This document shows, piece after piece, positions 18,041 through 30,644 of a stretch of 64,000 nucleotides of DNA. Both the position numbers and the translations under genes were made by a program. Numbering within the stretch: position 1 is the stretch's first letter; every line of letters begins with the position of its first letter. The notes beneath the pieces are model-generated. The model was not told the origin of the DNA, ran no database searches, and was given only the letters and a program-made list of their open reading frames with translations. The stretch spans positions 4,216,001 through 4,280,000 of the forward strand of contig NZ_CP059467.1 in assembly GCF_017894365.1 (NCBI RefSeq), read 5' to 3'. The stretch comes from Aromatoleum bremense. Lineage in GTDB: Bacteria; Pseudomonadota; Gammaproteobacteria; Burkholderiales; Rhodocyclaceae.

Positions 18041-18179
18041 GAACAAGCGCCGACTGACTATCACCCTGCGCCCGGACTGGCGCGCTGCGCTCCGAAAAGT
18101 CGGCGATGACCAGTTCTGCCCCAATCGGAACCTCGAAGGCTCGCTAAGGCTAGTCTTGGCTTCGAGCCGGCTACCGTAA
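18039..18179 (+). pseudogene. Truncated antitoxin-like transcriptional regulator fragment
   Basis: The ATG at 18039 is preceded by GGAGG at good distance and begins MNKRRLTITLRPDWRAALRK. That closely resembles the N-terminus of COG4190-type winged-helix regulators (typically about 110-120 residues), which often pair with a small toxin gene. After about 22 residues the similarity is lost and the frame stops at residue 46, without the winged-helix part. No partner gene is recognisable upstream. I read it as a remnant of a toxin-antitoxin-like pair. The family match is from memory of the N-terminal pattern and needs a search. Confidence 0.45.
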
Positions 18180-18215
18180 GCGGCCATCATGATTCGGCGC
18201 CGGCCACCGGCCTCG

Positions 18216-18373
18216 TTTACCGTCAAATCGTCTCTGTTGGCAATATCTCGGATACCCTTGCCGCGACTGGGATTGCGCCGCGGTTACTGTCAAATATGAC
18301 TAACAGATGATGACGGTAAACGAGCAATCACCGTACAAGCCGCGGGGTGTACCGTCAAAATTACCGTCAATTT
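18216..18373. repeat. Clustered TACCGTCAA motifs near guaA
   Basis: TTTACCGTCAAAT at 18216-18228, GTTACTGTCAAAT at 18283-18295 (one mismatch), TGTACCGTCAAAA at 18348-18360 and TTACCGTCAATTT at 18361-18373 are direct copies. GACGGTAAA at 18312-18320 is inverted. Five copies fall in about 160 bp, ending about 150 bp from the guaA stop. The spacing is irregular, so this is not CRISPR. Short direct repeats beside an attachment site are typical of arm-type integrase-binding sites. Confidence 0.6.
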
Positions 18374-18519
18374 GATCCGGCCTTCATCGACGGTCGACAC
18401 CGTGCCAGAAAGCAAGAACCCCAGCGCTCGCTGGGGCTCCTGCTCGTTGATGATTCGTTCCGCATCATCAACTATATCGTCGTAAGACATTGATTTTTAT
18501 CTATTTTTCATCCCATCCG

Positions 18520-20097
<1,578 letters not shown>

Positions 20098-20116
20098 GAC
20101 GGGACCGGAAATGAGA

Positions 20117-20136
20117 AGGGCGGCCGCAGCCGCCCT
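20117..20136 (-). other. Hairpin in the guaB-guaA spacer
   Basis: AGGGCGGC/GCCGCCCT form a perfect 8-bp stem with a 4-base loop (20117-20124 with 20129-20136) between the guaB stop and the guaA start. There is no clear T-run on the minus strand, so it is more likely an RNA processing or stability hairpin, or a weak attenuator, than a full terminator. Confidence 0.45.
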
Positions 20137-20154
20137 GTGAACGTCTGAGCCGAA

Positions 20155-22208
<2,054 letters not shown>

Positions 22209-22226
22209 CGCCCGGCGACCTCGGCG

Positions 22227-22550
22227 TTACTCCTCGCCTGCCGGCCCGCCGCCTTTTTTCATGACCTTGCCTTCCTCGGCGCGCTTCTTGCGCACTGCCT
22301 TCGGGTCGGCGATCAGCGGACGGTAGATTTCGACGCGGTCGCGGTCGCGCAACGGGGTGTCGAGCCGGGTCAGCTTGGCATAGACGCCCACCTTGTTCGG
22401 CCCGTCGAGGTCGATTTCCGGATGCTTGGCAAGAATCCCCGACGCTTCGATCGCATCGCGCACGGTCGCACCTTCCGGCACGCGCACTTTCAGTAATTCC
22501 TGCACCTGCGGCAACGCATAGGTGACTTCGACATTGATCAGATCGGCCAT
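22227..22550 (-). CDS. rnfH: RnfH family protein (ubiquitin-like fold)
   Basis: This 107-residue member of the RnfH/YfjF family starts MADLINVEVTYALPQVQELL and contains VPEGATVRDAIEASGILAKH and LRDRDRVEIYRPLIADPKAV, the family hallmark. Members adopt a beta-grasp fold related to ThiS/MoaD, but their role is not settled. The tail (RKKRAEEGKVMKKGGGPAGEE) is lysine-rich and disordered. It follows ratA by 2 bp on the same strand, the conserved ratA-rnfH pair opposite smpB. Confidence 0.93.
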   Translation of the reverse strand: MADLINVEVTYALPQVQELLKVRVPEGATVRDAIEASGILAKHPEIDLDGPNKVGVYAKLTRLDTPLRDRDRVEIYRPLIADPKAVRKKRAEEGKVMKKGGGPAGEE

Positions 22551-22552
22551 GC

Positions 22553-22990
22553 TCAGCTCTTTGGATAGACTTGGTGCGCCCGTTTCACGAACGAATCGAC
22601 GAAAGTGTTCGCGATGTGATTGAACACCGGCCCGAGCGCCTTTTCCAGCAGCCGGTTCGAAAATTCGTAGTGCAGATTGAACTCGACCTTGCACGCGCTC
22701 TCGCCCAGCGGCGTGAAATGCCAGTTGCCGTCGAGATGCTTGAACGGACCGTCCCTGAGCCGGATCAGCATTTTCACCGGCGCGAGCTTTTCGTTCTGCG
22801 TGCTGAAATGCGCCTTGAGCCCGTGATAGTTGATATGCAGCGTCGCGACGGTAACTTTTTCGGTGCGCGCATGCACCTCCGTGCCGCCACACCACGGCAG
22901 GAATTGCGGGTAATCCTCGCAGCGGTCGACGAGTTCGAACATCTGCGCGGGGGTGAACTCGACCAGGACCAGCTTCTTGACGTCAGCCAT
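22553..22990 (-). CDS. ratA: RatA-type START domain protein (COQ10 homologue)
   Basis: This 145-residue protein is of the polyketide-cyclase/START family: MADVKKLVLVEFTPAQMFEL, VDRCEDYPQFLPWCGGTEVH, and PLGESACKVEFNLHYEFSNR near the C-terminus. Homologues are annotated as the RatA toxin and are similar to the ubiquinone-binding protein COQ10; the lipid-binding role is the better-supported one across the family. It is divergent from smpB with about 110 bp between and co-directional with rnfH. The start at 22990 gives the canonical length. Confidence 0.93.
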   Translation of the reverse strand: MADVKKLVLVEFTPAQMFELVDRCEDYPQFLPWCGGTEVHARTEKVTVATLHINYHGLKAHFSTQNEKLAPVKMLIRLRDGPFKHLDGNWHFTPLGESACKVEFNLHYEFSNRLLEKALGPVFNHIANTFVDSFVKRAHQVYPKS

Positions 22991-23098
22991 TGGGGATAGG
23001 GACGGCCTCGGCGCCGAACTGCTAAAATCCGCGATTCTACCGCAAGCCGCGCGGCCGGCACCGGCCTGAAGTACACGCCAAGGATCCACGACAAACCC

Positions 23099-23545
23099 AT
23101 GAGCATCATCGACAACCGCAAGGCCTTCCATGACTACTTCATCGAAGAGAAGTACGAGGCCGGGCTCGTCCTGGAAGGGTGGGAGGTCAAGGCGATCCGG
23201 GCCGGCCGCGCGAACATCAAGGAGGCGTACGTGATCCTGCGCGGCGGAGAGCTGTTCATCCTCGGCATGCACATCAGTGCGCTGCAAAGCGCCTCGACTC
23301 ACGTCAAGACAGACCCGGTGCGCACACGCAAGCTGCTGATGCACGCGAAGGAGATCGCGAAGCTGATCGGCAAGGTCGAGCGCGCCGGCTTCACGCTGGT
23401 GCCGCTCGACCTGCACTATGAGAAGGGTCGCATCAAGGCGACGATCGGGCTGGCGAAAGGCAAGAAGCAATACGACAAGCGCGAATCCGAGAAGGAACGC
23501 GACTGGGAGCGCGACAAGGCGCGCCTGATGCGCGTGAAGACTTGA
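23099..23545 (+). CDS. smpB: SsrA (tmRNA)-binding protein
   Basis: This 148-residue SmpB binds tmRNA for rescue of stalled ribosomes. It has the canonical N-terminus ([20 protein letters not shown]), the OB-fold segment [20 protein letters not shown] and the basic C-terminal tail [20 protein letters not shown], which becomes helical in the decoding centre. Start and length are typical. The tmRNA gene ssrA is not in the window. It is divergent from ratA-rnfH, a conserved arrangement. Confidence 0.98.
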   Translation: MSIIDNRKAFHDYFIEEKYEAGLVLEGWEVKAIRAGRANIKEAYVILRGGELFILGMHISALQSASTHVKTDPVRTRKLLMHAKEIAKLIGKVERAGFTLVPLDLHYEKGRIKATIGLAKGKKQYDKRESEKERDWERDKARLMRVKT

Positions 23546-23626
23546 ACGTCGCGCGCGTTTCGCGCACGACCGCACGACCGCCTTCATCGACAGCCACGGT
23601 GACGAGGCGGAACCGGGCCCGCACCA

Positions 23627-25198
23627 TCATGAGCTACACGACAGCATCGAACAGCCGGCGCGGTTGCGCGCCCAGTCCGGACGCCTGGCGGCGAAGCGCT
23701 CGCGCCCCGGCTGCTCATCGTACGGGTGGCGCATGACGTCGAGCAGCTCGGAAATCAACGCATAGTTCCCCTGTTCGGCTGCATCGATGGCTTCCTGCGC
23801 AAGGTAATTTCGCAGTACAAAACGCGGATTGGCCGCGTTCATCCGTGCGCGGCGCTGATCGGCAGGCGTTCGGTCGTGCTTCGCCCGCCTCGCGTACGCA
23901 GCGAGCCAGCTGTTCATTTCAGCTTCGGCGGCGGCGGCTTTCTCGGCCGAATAGAACGCCTCCCGCACCGGATCGATCGATGGCGCCTCGAGGTCGAGCG
24001 ACGCGAGGCCGCGGAAGAACATCGTCATGTCGACCTCGGCCCGCGTCAGCAGGCCGTGCAGCGTATCGACGAGCGCCACATCCTCGTCGCCGAGCGCCTC
24101 GAAGCCGAGCTTCGCGGCCAGCATGCGGCGGTTTTCTTCGTCGAAGACCTGCGCGTAGAGGTCCAGTCCGTTGTGCAGCGGTTCGACGGCGCCGAACACG
24201 GGATACAGCGCATTCGCCAGCTGGAGCAGGTTCCAGTGCGCGATGTGCGGCTGGTTGCCGAAACGGTAGCGCCGACCGCCGGCATCGGTCGTGTTCGGTG
24301 TCCAGCCCGGATCGAAATTGTCGATCCAGCCGTACGGGCCGTAATCGATCGTCACGCCGAGGATCGACATGTTGTCGGTGTTCATCACGCCGTGCACGAA
24401 ACCGACGCGCATCCACTGGACGATCATTCGCGCCGTGCGTTCGCACACCGTGCGGAACCACTCGGCACGACGCGCCGCCGGTTCGCCGGCGAGCTCGGGA
24501 AAGTCGCGCGCGATCGTGAAATCGACGAGGCGCGTCAGCAGCGCCTCGTCGCCGCGCGACGTGAAGATCTCGAAATTGCCGAAGCGGATGAAGGACGGCG
24601 CGACGCGGCACACGACCGCTCCCGGCTCAGCTTTCGGCCGGCCGTCATAGAACATGTCCCGGACGACTTTTTCGCCGGTGCCGACGAGGCACAGCGCGCG
24701 CGTCGTCGGCACGCCCAGGTGGTGCATCGCTTCGCTGCAGAGGAATTCGCGGATCGACGAGCGCAGCACCGCGCGGCCGTCGGCGTGGCGCGAATACGGC
24801 GTGGGGCCGGCACCCTTGAGCTGCAGCTCCCAGCGCCCGGTGTGTCCGTCGCCCCGCGTAGTGACCGTTTCACCGAGCGTGATCGCGCGGCCGTCGCCAA
24901 GCTGGCCCGCCCAGTTGCCGAACTGGTGGCCGCCATAACAGGCGGCATACGGCTCCATTCCGGGCATCAGCGCGTTGCCGGCAAAGACCGCGGCGAATTC
25001 GGGCGAGCGCACGTCCGACTCGTCGAACCCCAGCAGCGCCGCGACTTCGGGCGACCATGCGATCAGATGCGGCGCGCTGACCGGCGTCGGCATCACGCGC
25101 GAGTAGCAGGCGCCGTGGACCTGGCGCACGCCCGGCGACGGGTTCGGATCACCGGGCAGTTCGTGGACGAAACGGTTGTCGAAGACGAGATTTTTCAT
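23627..25198 (-). CDS. selO: Protein adenylyltransferase SelO
   Basis: This 523-residue pseudokinase-fold AMPylator (YdiU/UPF0061/SelO) transfers AMP to Ser/Thr/Tyr of target proteins under redox control. Characteristic segments are [60 protein letters not shown] and [20 protein letters not shown] (metal-binding N and D). The C-terminus ends in CSS, the position where mitochondrial SelO carries selenocysteine. The start at the ATG at 25198 is preferred over an upstream TTG. It lies about 70 bp after ligD on the same strand. Confidence 0.95.
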   Translation of the reverse strand: MKNLVFDNRFVHELPGDPNPSPGVRQVHGACYSRVMPTPVSAPHLIAWSPEVAALLGFDESDVRSPEFAAVFAGNALMPGMEPYAACYGGHQFGNWAGQLGDGRAITLGETVTTRGDGHTGRWELQLKGAGPTPYSRHADGRAVLRSSIREFLCSEAMHHLGVPTTRALCLVGTGEKVVRDMFYDGRPKAEPGAVVCRVAPSFIRFGNFEIFTSRGDEALLTRLVDFTIARDFPELAGEPAARRAEWFRTVCERTARMIVQWMRVGFVHGVMNTDNMSILGVTIDYGPYGWIDNFDPGWTPNTTDAGGRRYRFGNQPHIAHWNLLQLANALYPVFGAVEPLHNGLDLYAQVFDEENRRMLAAKLGFEALGDEDVALVDTLHGLLTRAEVDMTMFFRGLASLDLEAPSIDPVREAFYSAEKAAAAEAEMNSWLAAYARRAKHDRTPADQRRARMNAANPRFVLRNYLAQEAIDAAEQGNYALISELLDVMRHPYDEQPGRERFAARRPDWARNRAGCSMLSCSS

Positions 25199-25269
25199 GT
25201 AGCTGGCGGGTTCCGCGGGTGGTTTCAATCAGAGTCGCGTTGCTCCGCTTGGTTCGGTGTCTTGCGCGG

Positions 25270-27963
25270 CTACGGCGGCGTCTCGCCGAGCGCCTCCCAC
25301 ATCTTGTGGGTCAACATGAAGCGTTGCTTCGCATAATCGCGCCATGGATCCTCGCGCAGCCGTGCGAGCCGGTCCGCAACGGTGAGGATCGTGAACGCGC
25401 CGGGCTTCAGTTCCGGCCCGAGCTCGTCCCACGCGAGCGGGGTCGATACCGGAGCGCCGGGACGCGCCCGGGCAGCATACGCGCAGATCGCGGACGCGCC
25501 CGCCTCGTTGCGCAGGTAATCGACGAAGATCCGTCCGGCCCGGCGGTTCTTCGCCATGTTCGCGGTGAAGCGATCCGGCAGGATGCGTGCGAGGTGAGTC
25601 GCGACCGCTTTCGCAAAGCGCTTGACGTCGCCCCATTGGGGGCCACGGCGCAAGGGCACGACGACGTGCAGGCCCTTTCCGCCGGTCGTCTTCAGGAAAC
25701 TCGCGAGCCCGAGCTCCCCGAGCAGCCCGCGCACCAGCTGCGCCGCTTCGGCGACCCGCTCCCACGCCAGCTCCGGCCCTGGGTCGAGGTCGATCGTGAT
25801 CCGGTCCGGCCGGTCCGCGCGCGGCATCGTCGAGCCCCAGGTATGGAATTCGACGACGCCGCGCTGGACCATGCCGATCACCCCTTCGAGATCCGTCACG
25901 TACAGATAGCTGCGGCGGTCTTTCGCAGACGCTTCCCAGATGAAGCTTTCGACCCCACCCGGCCGCTCCTGCCCCATATGCCGCTGGAAAAAACACTCCG
26001 CCTCGCTGCCATCCGGGCAGCGCAGCAGGCTCAGCGGGCGGCTGACTACGTGCGGCAGCAGCCATGGCGCGATGTCCTCGTAGTAATGGGCGAGATCGGC
26101 TTTCGTCAGACCCGCATCCGGCCACACGACGCGCTCCGGGTGCGTGATGACGATGCCGGTAACGCGCACTTCACCCGACTCCGAAGACGCCCTCGGCTTC
26201 GCCGGCCCGCTGCGCTCCATGGACGGTTTTTTCTTCTGCCGTCGCGGCGACTTCGCCCGCGACGGCGGTTGTTCCGCTTGCGCTGCCACCTCCGGACTTA
26301 ACGGGATCTCGTCTTGCACCGTATTGGCCGGCTTGTCCTCACGCAATCCGGCGAATGCCGCCTGGCGCAGCAGGTTGTCGCGCGTCCAGCCAGCGTATTC
26401 GACCTCGGCGACAAGCGTCGGACGCACCCAGTGCTGGCCCGCGCCACGCGGCTTGCGCGCGAACGGCGAGTCCTTGCGCGCGAGCGCGGCAAGCTGGCGG
26501 GCGAGCCGGTCGAGCGTTGCCCGATCGAAGCCCGTGCCGACCTTGCCGGCATAATTCAGGGCGCCGGCGTCGTCGTACAGCCCGACGAGCAGCGCGCCGA
26601 AGCCCTCCCGGGCGCCCCCCGGATCGGTGTAGCCGCCGATGACGAACTCCTGCCGCGGCCGGCATTTCAGCTTGATCCAGCTGCGACTGCGGCCCGACAC
26701 GTAGCGGGCGTCGCCGCGCTTGCCGATCAGCCCTTCCAGACCAAGGCGACAGGCCTGCTCGAGCGCGGCACCGACATCGCCGGCGAAATGCTCGCTGTAC
26801 ACGATCGCCCCGCCCTCGCCACTGGCGAGCGCAGCGGCGAGCCGGCGCTTGCGCTCGGCGAGCGGCAGGGGCGCCAGCTCGTCTCCGGACAGCCACGGTG
26901 CGTCGAACACGTAATAGACGATGCGGCCGGACGAACCCTGTTCGAACACGTTCTGCAGTGCCTGGAAGTCCGGCAAACCATTGTCGCCATTGACGACGAT
27001 CTCGCCGTCGAGCCAGCTGTCGTCGAGCTTCAGCGCAGCCAGCGCCTTGGCAAGCTGCGGCATGCGGTGCGTCCAGTCCTGGCCGGTGCGCGTGTAGAGC
27101 GTAACGGTTCCCGCCTGGAGACGCGCCATCACGCGATAGCCGTCGTACTTGATCTCGTAGACCCAGCCTTCCCCCGACGGCGGCTCGTCCACGAGGGTTG
27201 CGAGCTGTGGTGTGACGAAAGCGGGCAGCGCGGCGTCGCGGCGTTTTGCCGTTTTTCCTTCGGCTGCGGGTGCGCCTGCCCGGGGAGCTTTGCGCGTTCG
27301 TCGACTTTCGGCGGAGGTAGAGGCGGCTTTCGTTGTCCCCGCTTCGCGCCGCCCGGCCCGTTCGTCCACGTGCTTCACGCTGCCGGGCCGGGTCAGGGTG
27401 ATCTCCGCCTCGTCGCCGACACGGGCCTCGTCGTCGTCCTCCTTGATCAGCAGCCAGTTGTGATGGCTTTCGCTGTCCTCTTCTCCCGCCCGCGCACGCA
27501 TCCTCACGAGCGTCCAGCCCCCGTTCAGCTTCTCGCCGTCGAGATGGAACTTCAGCTTTCCGCGGGCAAGGTCCGCACCGACGTCGGGCGAGTCGGTCGA
27601 CCAGTGCCCGCGATCCCACAGGACGACATCGCCTGCGCCGTACTGTTTGGCTGGAATCACGCCTTCGAAGTCGCCGTAGTCGAGCGGATGGTCCTCGGTC
27701 TCGACGGCGAGCCGACGCTCGGATGGGTTGAGGCTCGGACCTTTCGGCACCGCCCAGCTCTTGAGCACGCCGTCGAGTTCGAGACGGAAATCGTAATGCA
27801 GGCGGCGCGCAGCGTGACGCTGGACCGTGAACGTCGGCCCGCCTCCGGCCTTGACCGCAACCGTATCGCCGCCCGGCTCCGGCGTCGTGCCGAAGTCCCG
27901 CATCGCGCGGTAGCGCGCGAGCGGATCACCTGCGCGGTCCTTGTCGGATTCGCTTCGCTTCAT
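25270..27963 (-). CDS. ligD: Multifunctional DNA ligase D
   Basis: This 897-residue end-joining enzyme has all three activities. A 3'-phosphoesterase domain occupies about residues 40-180 (QRHAARRLHYDFRLELDG). The ATP-dependent ligase has nucleotidyl lysine K272 in VYEIKYDGYRVMARL, followed by an OB domain to about 560. The C-terminal primase-polymerase runs from about 610 to 890 (RITIDLDPGPELAWERV, TTGGKGLHVVVPLRRG). A Lys/Arg/Ala-rich linker (200-245) joins the first two domains. The order PE-ligase-polymerase is the Pseudomonas-type arrangement. The ATG overlaps the ku stop (ATGA), so the two NHEJ proteins are translationally coupled. Confidence 0.97.
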   Translation of the reverse strand: MKRSESDKDRAGDPLARYRAMRDFGTTPEPGGDTVAVKAGGGPTFTVQRHAARRLHYDFRLELDGVLKSWAVPKGPSLNPSERRLAVETEDHPLDYGDFEGVIPAKQYGAGDVVLWDRGHWSTDSPDVGADLARGKLKFHLDGEKLNGGWTLVRMRARAGEEDSESHHNWLLIKEDDDEARVGDEAEITLTRPGSVKHVDERAGRREAGTTKAASTSAESRRTRKAPRAGAPAAEGKTAKRRDAALPAFVTPQLATLVDEPPSGEGWVYEIKYDGYRVMARLQAGTVTLYTRTGQDWTHRMPQLAKALAALKLDDSWLDGEIVVNGDNGLPDFQALQNVFEQGSSGRIVYYVFDAPWLSGDELAPLPLAERKRRLAAALASGEGGAIVYSEHFAGDVGAALEQACRLGLEGLIGKRGDARYVSGRSRSWIKLKCRPRQEFVIGGYTDPGGAREGFGALLVGLYDDAGALNYAGKVGTGFDRATLDRLARQLAALARKDSPFARKPRGAGQHWVRPTLVAEVEYAGWTRDNLLRQAAFAGLREDKPANTVQDEIPLSPEVAAQAEQPPSRAKSPRRQKKKPSMERSGPAKPRASSESGEVRVTGIVITHPERVVWPDAGLTKADLAHYYEDIAPWLLPHVVSRPLSLLRCPDGSEAECFFQRHMGQERPGGVESFIWEASAKDRRSYLYVTDLEGVIGMVQRGVVEFHTWGSTMPRADRPDRITIDLDPGPELAWERVAEAAQLVRGLLGELGLASFLKTTGGKGLHVVVPLRRGPQWGDVKRFAKAVATHLARILPDRFTANMAKNRRAGRIFVDYLRNEAGASAICAYAARARPGAPVSTPLAWDELGPELKPGAFTILTVADRLARLREDPWRDYAKQRFMLTHKMWEALGETPP

Positions 27964-29009
27964 GCGCGCCGACGCCGGGTTTCAGCCGCCGGCCGACCTC
28001 CACCGTCCTTGCCCGGCTCGCCGGCGGGATTGCGGGACGTAGGCTTCCCGGCGCCAGTGCTCCGTCCGGGAGGCACCGGTTTCGTCGCCGACGCCCCGCT
28101 CCCGGCGGACTTGCGCGCAGCAGTGCGCGACGGTCGCGGCGCAGAATCCTCGTCGGCGCCCGCCCCCTCCTCTTCATTTTCGCTGCGCGCCTTGCCAGCG
28201 GCGCGCCTGGGGGAGCGTCCTTCGAGGCTGCGCTTGAGCAGCGCCATCAGGTCGACGACCTCCGCCCCGGCCTCGGCCGGCTCCTTCGCCCGCGTTTCCG
28301 CGAGGACGTGCGTGCGCCCGGATTCGATCTTGGCCTCGATGCGTGCCATCAGGTCATCGCGGTGGGTGTCGCGGTACTGTTCGGGCGCCCAGTCCTCGAC
28401 CATGTCTTCAACTAGGCGCTCGGCCATCTCGAGCTCCCGTGCGGTCACGCCGAGCTTCTTCAGGCTCTCGTCCGGCAGTTTCAGTTCGTCCATCGAGCGG
28501 ATCTCGTCGGCGAAGCGCAGCGTGTTCATCAGCAGCACCGCGCCGACCGGGATCACTGCCGCCAGATGCTGGCGGCTGCGGATCACGACCAGCGCAAGCG
28601 CGACTCGGCGGGTCGCACGCATGGTCTCGCGCAACAGCGCATACCCTTTCTCGCCACGGCGCCCGGGCTCGAGGTAGTACGGCGTGTCGAAGTAGTAAGG
28701 CGGGATGTCGTCCTGCGACACAAAGCCGACGATCTCGACTGTCTGCGTCGCTTCGACGTTCGCCTCGCGGAAGTCCTCGTCGGTGACGACGACGTACTGG
28801 CCGTCCTCGTACTGGTAGCCCTTGACGATGTCCGACGGCGACACCGGCTCACCGGTACGCTTGTTGATGCGCTGGTAGCCGACCGGGGCGAAATCGCGGC
28901 GGTCGAGCAGGTCGAGGTCGAGCCGGTTTGCCGTGCTCGCGGGGTAAAGAGCGACCGGGACATGAACCAGACCGAAGGCGATGGCGCCTTTCCAGACCAC
29001 CCTGGGCAT
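27960..29009 (-). CDS. ku: Ku protein, NHEJ end-binding homodimer
   Basis: This 349-residue bacterial Ku binds DNA double-strand ends and recruits LigD. The core beta-barrel is clear: VVWKGAIAFGLVHVPVALYP at the start, GYQYEDGQYVVVTDEDF and FVSQDDIPPYYFDTPYYLEP. The C-terminal third (from about residue 260) is a long, basic, low-complexity tail rich in Arg, Ala, Gly, Pro and Lys, longer than the minimal Ku tail and probably involved in DNA threading or LigD contact. The ATG at 29009 gives the canonical start. It overlaps ligD by 4 bp. The 18-bp tandem repeat lies about 140 bp upstream. Confidence 0.97.
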   Translation of the reverse strand: MPRVVWKGAIAFGLVHVPVALYPASTANRLDLDLLDRRDFAPVGYQRINKRTGEPVSPSDIVKGYQYEDGQYVVVTDEDFREANVEATQTVEIVGFVSQDDIPPYYFDTPYYLEPGRRGEKGYALLRETMRATRRVALALVVIRSRQHLAAVIPVGAVLLMNTLRFADEIRSMDELKLPDESLKKLGVTARELEMAERLVEDMVEDWAPEQYRDTHRDDLMARIEAKIESGRTHVLAETRAKEPAEAGAEVVDLMALLKRSLEGRSPRRAAGKARSENEEEGAGADEDSAPRPSRTAARKSAGSGASATKPVPPGRSTGAGKPTSRNPAGEPGKDGGGRPAAETRRRRA

Positions 29010-29145
29010 GATTGCTCTCCTGCATGCGGCGAGCGCGTGCGGCCGTAGGCCGGATTGCACGCGCCGGGATCGGGAATACAACGGAGCAATCGACGTTCCC
29101 CGGAAGCCTGGATCACCGCGGCGTTGGCGAGAAGAACGGGGCGGC

Positions 29146-29217
29146 GCTGCGAACTTCAGCCGCGCTGCGAACCTCAGCCGCGCTGCGAACCTCAGCCGCG
29201 CTGCGAACCTCAGCCGC
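29146..29217. repeat. Four tandem copies of an 18-bp unit
   Basis: GCTGCGAACCTCAGCCGC repeated four times head to tail (29146, 29164, 29182, 29200). The first copy differs by one base (TTC for CTC). The last copy overlaps the final codons and stop of the permease gene; the rest is between that gene and ku. A multiple-of-three unit next to a stop codon suggests slippage expansion at the 3' end of the gene. Confidence 0.9.
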
Positions 29218-30640
29218 GACGCGGATCGAACGCGTCGCGCACGACGTCGGCGAACAGGTTCGCCGACAGCACGAGCACGAACATGAACGCGAACGCCGCG
29301 AGCAGCGACCACCACACCATCGGCTCGCGGGCGAGCTCGGCGCGCGCCATGTTGATCATCGTGCCGAAGCTGATCGTGCCCGGGTCGACGCCGATGCCGA
29401 CGTAGGACAGCACCGCCTCGGCGAGCACCAGCCCGGAGAAATCCATCACGAGCGCGATCATCACGATGTGCATGACGTTCGGCATGATGTGGCGGCGCAG
29501 GATCGCCGCCGTGCCGACGCCGAACGCGCGCGCGGCATGCACGTAGTCGAGCTCGCGCAGCTTCAGCGTCTCGCCGCGCAGCAGCCGGCACAGCCCGGTC
29601 CAGCTGGTGATGCCGAGGATCAGGCACAGCGCCAGCAGCCGCGCATCGGCGCGCTCGGCGGCGGTCGCGAACCACTGCGGGTTGGTGTCGATGACGACCT
29701 GCATCATCAGCACCGCCGCAGCGATCAGCAGCACGCCGGGGATCGCGTTGAGCACCGTGTAGAGGTACTGGATGACGTCGTCGACCCAGCCACCGAGGTA
29801 ACCCGCCATGATGCCGAGCGCGACCGCGAACGGCAGCATAACCAGCGTCGTCAGCGTGCCGATGATCAGCGCCGTGCGCACGCTCTTCAGCGACAGGTAG
29901 AGCACGTCCTGACCGACCTTGTCGGTGCCGAACACGTGGTAGTGCGAGCCGAGCGCGACTGCCGCGCCGGCCACGAGCAGGATCGCACCGAGCGTGACGA
30001 GCGCGGCCCGCCATGCGAGCACGGTTTCGCCACGCACGAGCGCGGAAGTGGCTTCCGTCCAGCCTCGATCGCGACGGCGCGCGAGAGAGGCCGTCACCGC
30101 GATCACCGCGATCAGCCACAGGCCGAACGCGGCAGCGGCGCCGTTGCCGAGACGTGTGGCGATGTCCTGCGGGCGCTCGCTTTCGGGATCGTCCAGATGC
30201 GCCGCGCCGTATTTCAAACGGGGATGAATGCGCGTCTGTCCGCCATCCGGCAGCTCGACGGTTTCGCGTGCGTACAGTTCGCCGGCGAAGGGCGCCGAGT
30301 AGGTTTTTTCGAGGCGGGTGCGCAACGGTGCAAGCAGCGCATCGAGCGCGCTCAGGACTTCGGACGAATACGCGACGGCCTGGGAATCCGCCGCGGCGTC
30401 ATCGTCATCGACGGTGGACGCCGGCAGCGACGCGCGGTAATGCAGGCTGTCGGCGAGCCCGATCGCGAGGAACGCCAGCAGGATCGTCGCCGTGGCCATC
30501 CCCGTCGCGCGGCTGCCGACCTTGCGCCACGCGGCGCGCAGGGGCTCGCTGCGCCGCACGTACACGATCGTCACGAGTCCCAGCGCAAGCAGCACGAAAA
30601 ACAGCGCATCGGTCCACAACAGCACGAAACGAAAATCCAT
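29210..30640 (-). CDS. Oligopeptide-type ABC transporter permease (DppC/OppC family)
   Basis: This 476-residue inner-membrane permease has two N-terminal membrane segments (residues ~5-28 and ~48-65), a ~110-residue hydrophilic loop, another helix near 170-190, and the BPD_transp_1 core. The EAA loop is ELDYVHAARAFGVGTAAILRRHIMPN. It is about 170 residues longer than typical DppC; the extra hydrophilic N-terminal region is unusual. The stop lies within the tandem repeat. It is the third gene of a substrate-binding-protein/permease/permease operon, 4 bp after the DppB-type gene. No ATPase gene follows. Confidence 0.9.
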   Translation of the reverse strand: MDFRFVLLWTDALFFVLLALGLVTIVYVRRSEPLRAAWRKVGSRATGMATATILLAFLAIGLADSLHYRASLPASTVDDDDAAADSQAVAYSSEVLSALDALLAPLRTRLEKTYSAPFAGELYARETVELPDGGQTRIHPRLKYGAAHLDDPESERPQDIATRLGNGAAAAFGLWLIAVIAVTASLARRRDRGWTEATSALVRGETVLAWRAALVTLGAILLVAGAAVALGSHYHVFGTDKVGQDVLYLSLKSVRTALIIGTLTTLVMLPFAVALGIMAGYLGGWVDDVIQYLYTVLNAIPGVLLIAAAVLMMQVVIDTNPQWFATAAERADARLLALCLILGITSWTGLCRLLRGETLKLRELDYVHAARAFGVGTAAILRRHIMPNVMHIVMIALVMDFSGLVLAEAVLSYVGIGVDPGTISFGTMINMARAELAREPMVWWSLLAAFAFMFVLVLSANLFADVVRDAFDPRRG

Positions 30641-30644
30641 GCGC

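Larger units (their letters stand above)
17558..18519. other. Decayed region at the guaA 3' end
   Basis: About 960 bp with no convincing complete gene, between the polX operon and the end of guaA. It contains a possible small minus-strand frame (17807-18040), a plus-strand fragment resembling an antitoxin-type regulator (18039-18179), and clustered TACCGTCAA motifs (18216-18373). Next to guaA a minus-strand frame opens at 18490 (MSYDDIVDDAERIINEQEPQ) but becomes repeat sequence after about 40 residues. The guaA 3' end is an established integration site for genomic islands, so this looks like an island-end scar. No integrase catalytic motif is visible. Confidence 0.55.

Noticed and set aside
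18216..18373. TACCGTCAA copies considered as plasmid iterons or an origin
   Set aside because: No replication-initiator gene or AT-rich box nearby; the chromosomal guaA context favours integrase sites.
22553..23587. 344-residue minus-strand frame extending ratA across smpB
   Set aside because: The upstream ~200 codons are antisense to smpB; RatA starts at 22990.
29146..29217. Tandem repeat considered as a CRISPR array
   Set aside because: Units are directly adjacent with no spacers and only four copies; no cas genes nearby.
27960..30119. 719-residue minus-strand frame extending ku upstream through the permease
   Set aside because: The N-terminal half is an out-of-frame shadow of the permease gene and the tandem repeat; Ku begins at 29009.
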